A stretch of 7,656 bases of DNA, from contig CAYWTX010000384.1 in assembly GCA_964461295.1 (NCBI GenBank), positions 1 to 7,656 of the forward strand. The letters are read 5' to 3'. The translations under genes and the position numbers were made by a program. This DNA comes from CAYWTX01 sp964461295. GTDB taxonomy: Bacteria; Planctomycetota; Phycisphaerae; SM23-33. A model generated the notes under the pieces. The model was not told the DNA's origin. It searched no databases and saw only the letters and a program-made list of their open reading frames with translations. Shown piece after piece: positions 5,701-7,656 of this stretch; the stretch's first letter is position 1; each line of letters opens with the position of its first letter.

Positions 5701-7656
5701 CCCGGCCAAACTGGCGCAGCCCGGCGGGATCCAGACCGCCGTACCCGTACATGTCTCCCCCGTCCCCGGCTGGCCCCACTAGACCCAATAAAGGCAATGC
5801 CCGCTGTTCCTTGCTCTTGCTGTCCACCGCGAACCCGCCGGCCCAGAGATCGCCCTGATCCCGTGCCTGCCGCTCAAGCAGCATCATTGGCGCCAGTTCC
5901 AGGTCGAGCCCGTCGCCCACCAGGCCCGCCAGCATCAGTTCCCTGTTCGCGCGCCTGCCATCCACGGAGGACAGCAGACTAAGGCTCATCCTTCCCCGTT
6001 CCCCGTACTTGAATAAGCCATTGATCGCTTCGTCGCCCCGGGAATCGCCGCGGAAACCCAGAAGTCTGCCATTGGCGAAGTCCCCGCCAATCAAGCCACG
6101 GGAAACGAGCGTGCCATCTTCCTCGCCCCACGGGAGGCCCCTGTCGAAGAACCCGGAACTCTTGCCGTTCGCCACGGGCATGCTCAACCTCTTGAGCATG
6201 TCCACCGCCCCGGACATCGGGTCGTCGGTCTTTGGGATGGCGCCGCCCCACCGCACCGTGGCACCCTTGTCGTCGCATTCCATCTCCCCCGGCAGCGGCG
6301 CCTCGCCGTATGCCCCGCCGCCCATCAGCCGCCCGCTCAGCAGCGCCTGCAACCTGTACCGCTCCATCCGCTGCCGCTGGTGGGGGTAGTACCCGTAGAC
6401 CGGCGTGCTCACGCGGAACTGCACGCTCTCGACAATCTCCTCGATCGTCCCAGGGTGCCCGGGCGTCCCCTTCATCGCCGCCTTGGGAATCTCCCCCCAC
6501 CCGTATTTCCGCCGCTCGCTCTCCGGCAGCGGCTCGACCTTGTCGGCGATCTTCTTCGGGGCGTCGTACATCTGCCAGTGGTCCTTGCGCCCCTGCTCCA
6601 CCTTCCACCGTTCGTAATCCGCCTTCGTCTCCAGCACGATCAGGCTCGTGTACGGCGTGACCACGTAGAACTGCTTCGACAAATCCACGATCTCCGTCTT
6701 GTGCAGCTCCGCGCTGTCCTTCAGAAGCCAGTTCACCCGCGCCGACGCCCACAGCCGCGGTATGTACTCCGCCCCAGGCCGCGCCGCGTTCAGGTCCACC
6801 TCCTCCACGAACCGCTTGCCGCCCATCGTGCCCGACAGCACCAGCTTCCGCGGCGTCTCCTCGGCCCCGCTGCGCCCCAGCACCGTCAACGCCTCCCCGT
6901 CGCACAGCGTGCCCGTGCTTGGGTGCGCATCCACGGCCGCGGGCTTGCCCGATCCGTCCACGAACGCCACGCTGACGTTCACCAGCCGCGGAGTGTTCAG
7001 CGCCGCCACCGTGTCCAAGACGCGCCACTGCACGTCCTCGTCGGGATTGATCGTCGCGAAGATGCCGCCGCTGGCGTCCGCTGCCGCCTGGAGGAACCGG
7101 CTGTCCACCTTCTTGCCCACGCCGATGCCGATGAACGTCGCGCCGCCAGGCAGCAGCGTCACCAGGTCGCTCACCCGCGTCATGCCGTCGGTCGCCACGC
7201 CGTCGCCCAGGTACAGCACGTGGGCGTTGTCCGCCTTCGTCGCGCGAACGATCTCACCCGCGGCTGACAGGCCCGCCGCCAGGTTCGTCGCGCCCATGCG
7301 CTCGCTCACGGCCGCGAACGCCGTCGCCGCCGACGCCGCCGCGCCGTCGCGCACGCTCGCCAGTTCCTTCCTCCACGCCCTGGCTCGCGTGTCCACGTTC
7401 ACCAGCGCGAACGTGTCCCAGTCGTCCGCCTCAACCAGCAACCGCTCCACGATGAACGCCTGGGCCTTCACGTCGATGGCCGACCGCGAGGCCGACACGT
7501 CGTTGAGAATGACCCATTGCCTGGGGCGCGGTTCCACGGTGCCCGCGATCTGGGGCCTCCATCGCGCGAAGTAGTATTGCATTCCATCCTGCTTATGCGT
7601 CCGCAACAGCGCCGCGTCCGCCTCTTCGAGGCCTGCCCGCTTCAGCGGGGCAGGTC
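2702..7656 (-). CDS. Giant VIT/VWA-type protein with C-terminal TPRs, 5' end outside window
   Basis: The frame is open to the right edge, so the start is missing; 1650 residues are visible, numbered from the edge. A TTG at 7606 is in frame but lacks a Shine-Dalgarno and lies inside continuous coding sequence. A VWA domain spans about 45-225 with a full metal-site (MIDAS) set: DVSAS (52-56), Thr in GATNL (123) and Asp in YLGDG (151). PRLWA and TPYTSLIVLE (333-342) follow, the hallmark after VWA in VIT/VWA (inter-alpha-trypsin-like) proteins, so a VIT domain and signal peptide probably lie upstream. Residues 345-900 are Gly-rich and unrecognised. A segment around VVCDGK (930-935) with HVYPELGLASKR recalls, from memory, large planctomycete VIT/VWA proteins. 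TPR-like repeats dominate the C-terminal third, clearest at 1534-1564, 1565-1600 and 1601-1634. No transmembrane helix is visible. I infer an envelope adhesion or scaffold role; the substrate is unknown. Confidence 0.93.
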   Translation of the reverse strand, partial: PAPLKRAGLEEADAALLRTHKQDGMQYYFARWRPQIAGTVEPRPRQWVILNDVSASRSAIDVKAQAFIVERLLVEADDWDTFALVNVDTRARAWRKELASVRDGAAASAATAFAAVSERMGATNLAAGLSAAGEIVRATKADNAHVLYLGDGVATDGMTRVSDLVTLLPGGATFIGIGVGKKVDSRFLQAAADASGGIFATINPDEDVQWRVLDTVAALNTPRLVNVSVAFVDGSGKPAAVDAHPSTGTLCDGEALTVLGRSGAEETPRKLVLSGTMGGKRFVEEVDLNAARPGAEYIPRLWASARVNWLLKDSAELHKTEIVDLSKQFYVVTPYTSLIVLETKADYERWKVEQGRKDHWQMYDAPKKIADKVEPLPESERRKYGWGEIPKAAMKGTPGHPGTIEEIVESVQFRVSTPVYGYYPHQRQRMERYRLQALLSGRLMGGGAYGEAPLPGEMECDDKGATVRWGGAIPKTDDPMSGAVDMLKRLSMPVANGKSSGFFDRGLPWGEEDGTLVSRGLIGGDFANGRLLGFRGDSRGDEAINGLFKYGERGRMSLSLLSSVDGRRANRELMLAGLVGDGLDLELAPMMLLERQARDQGDLWAGGFAVDSKSKEQRALPLLGLVGPAGDGGDMYGYGGLDPAGLRQFGRAYVERSMADRERIRQYNRCYSGWGYGDWDVEGVMRRKSTDVSGVLAPMLLLTTSASGEASTIASPVGEPMPARKPMPAALFVADRQRAGEEDWCSSLIQSWSQTTGAVPGTLAALAADRLLPLKAALAAEKPSANRDKALAAIDDVLKGLPEAAASCETTGVFWGYQGWQSVPQVWDYQPPAVQAWPGSMTLRDVTQYAGGLQSTWGDVLAVVLDAFGDTAAGKVDDKAAERIAAARSGVPIMLVKHTDANGKALFTFHAAADKFAWTGTSDMYLRQDVVCDGKAIYHVYPELGLASKREQLAWRLPALRRLTPHVLPLAEELARAWDVALVATSANATTIKLTPVAPPRSKPSVELDAKENPQSAIRNPQSVEVLVTFDAKAFIQRQEWRVDGKAKLACAFTYDGAKVNVAWTGWTKDDKQKELGKGEFVCEAVKPSADPFAAPAGDVVVIDMPLRRTEHYEALLKEAGTDADKRDERIRLGRHLAAAALQDAWQQPWGQVQKTYEALLNVHRELAAAKQPLLAGDATLMGCSGRSPGQVSGTGAKVPPELPIQKYWLYQGNPNELAKLAQQHKDMFAGHLAMYAAAYNSGNERPAQVRRMMAEYPRSPLLYAAVQMVGGDEKLWLELAKMPRWRAAALYTAAQRGATAAVGEAFEAYHKEMLKYGWSVPISRQVASALQQAPGRWQRVLDASRKTAMDANDVGGLLRLAELAPLSGPDGKEFFDSCVAAAEKLAGGRLPMTWKLALVQSLWAMGKPGDAWAKQQEVLATLKDRSLPVSPAMLALSARLAQAAGQHEQAVDLEMRAIEAEKPYMPERINVHLFRQRYQWLWNELSGRVAQLAAQAKQKTEDAAAERALGEALGRAKGVWDTWLKVDSSNSMNLYQQLATLYRQAGRGDDAWQVVSSIIDEKPRDGSSYANVGNWYAGNSDRETALKFYVTAYDVEPTNGDWVWQQAEMLKQMDRKKEAKALYQEIAGKKWQPRFEHYARRAQEEMRKL
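4586..4618. repeat. Heptamer tandem repeat (GGATTGC, 4.7 copies) inside the giant gene
   Basis: Thirty-three bases follow a perfect 7-nt period. On the minus strand they encode NPQSAIRNPQS (residues 1013-1023 of the visible protein), exactly 11 codons, so the frame is kept. It falls between the VVCDGK segment and the TPR-rich part, in a Pro/Ser/Lys-rich stretch that looks like an interdomain linker. I recall the same heptamer as a dispersed intergenic repeat in planctomycete and other environmental genomes, but could not check this. Confidence 0.9.
5483..5514. repeat. 9-bp inverted repeat within the giant gene
   Basis: CCTCGCCGG (5483-5491) and CCGGCGAGG (5506-5514) flank 14 nt. It lies in a Pro/Ala-rich coding stretch that contains a short peptide repeat (EPMPARKPMPA). 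It may simply reflect GC-rich codon use. Confidence 0.4.
6179..6200. repeat. 9-bp hairpin with 4-nt loop within the giant gene
   Basis: CATGCTCAA (6179-6187) and TTGAGCATG (6192-6200) are perfect complements around CCTC. In the coding strand it spans the MLKRLSM codons. No T-run follows, so it is not an intrinsic terminator; it could slow translation or be chance. Confidence 0.45.

Noticed and set aside
5550..5906. Internal duplication in the giant protein (LAPMMLL and LAPMLLL, about 107 residues apart)
   Set aside because: Similarity is limited to seven residues and the flanks do not align convincingly by eye.
2741..7574. Several long plus-strand frames opposite the giant gene
   Set aside because: They are Arg/Pro/His/Leu-rich shadows without domains, while the minus frame has VWA and TPR motifs throughout.
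7604..7606. TTG as the start of the giant gene
   Set aside because: The same frame continues 16 codons upstream to the edge without a stop, no Shine-Dalgarno is present, and the family normally has a VIT domain before this point.

Overview
The window is GC-rich and encodes three proteins. Codon use, the PurM sequence type and the giant VIT/VWA-type protein suggest an uncultured or poorly studied bacterium of the Planctomycetota (possibly Phycisphaerae-like). This placement is an inference; no rRNA or other decisive marker is present.

Layout from left to right. Positions 1-297 are noncoding, made of degenerate copies of a GC-rich unit of about 27 nt, one 14-bp palindrome and a small hairpin. 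A minus-strand gene (298-1188) encodes an exported, membrane-anchored protein of unknown function. A 246-bp divergent gap follows. It holds a 16-bp-stem inverted repeat, a TCC/TCG triplet tract, a 7-nt tandem repeat and a plausible sigma70-type promoter whose expected start site falls on the purM start codon. The plus-strand gene purM (1435-2526), for de novo purine synthesis, is complete. A 175-bp convergent gap carries a strong hairpin that fits a terminator for the minus strand. The rest of the window (2702 to the right edge) is one very large minus-strand gene. Its frame is still open at position 7656, so its start and probably an N-terminal VIT domain lie outside. The visible 1650 residues have a VWA domain with an intact MIDAS site, the post-VWA signature of VIT/VWA proteins, a long Gly-rich and partly unrecognised middle, and C-terminal TPR repeats.

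The genes do not form one operon: the unknown membrane protein and purM diverge, and purM and the giant gene converge. The two minus-strand proteins may both work at the cell envelope, but nothing here shows that they cooperate. I see no convincing new multi-gene system. The most unusual signal is a set of 7-nt tandem repeats of four different sequences, two of which lie in coding sequence and one of which supplies the putative -35 box of purM.
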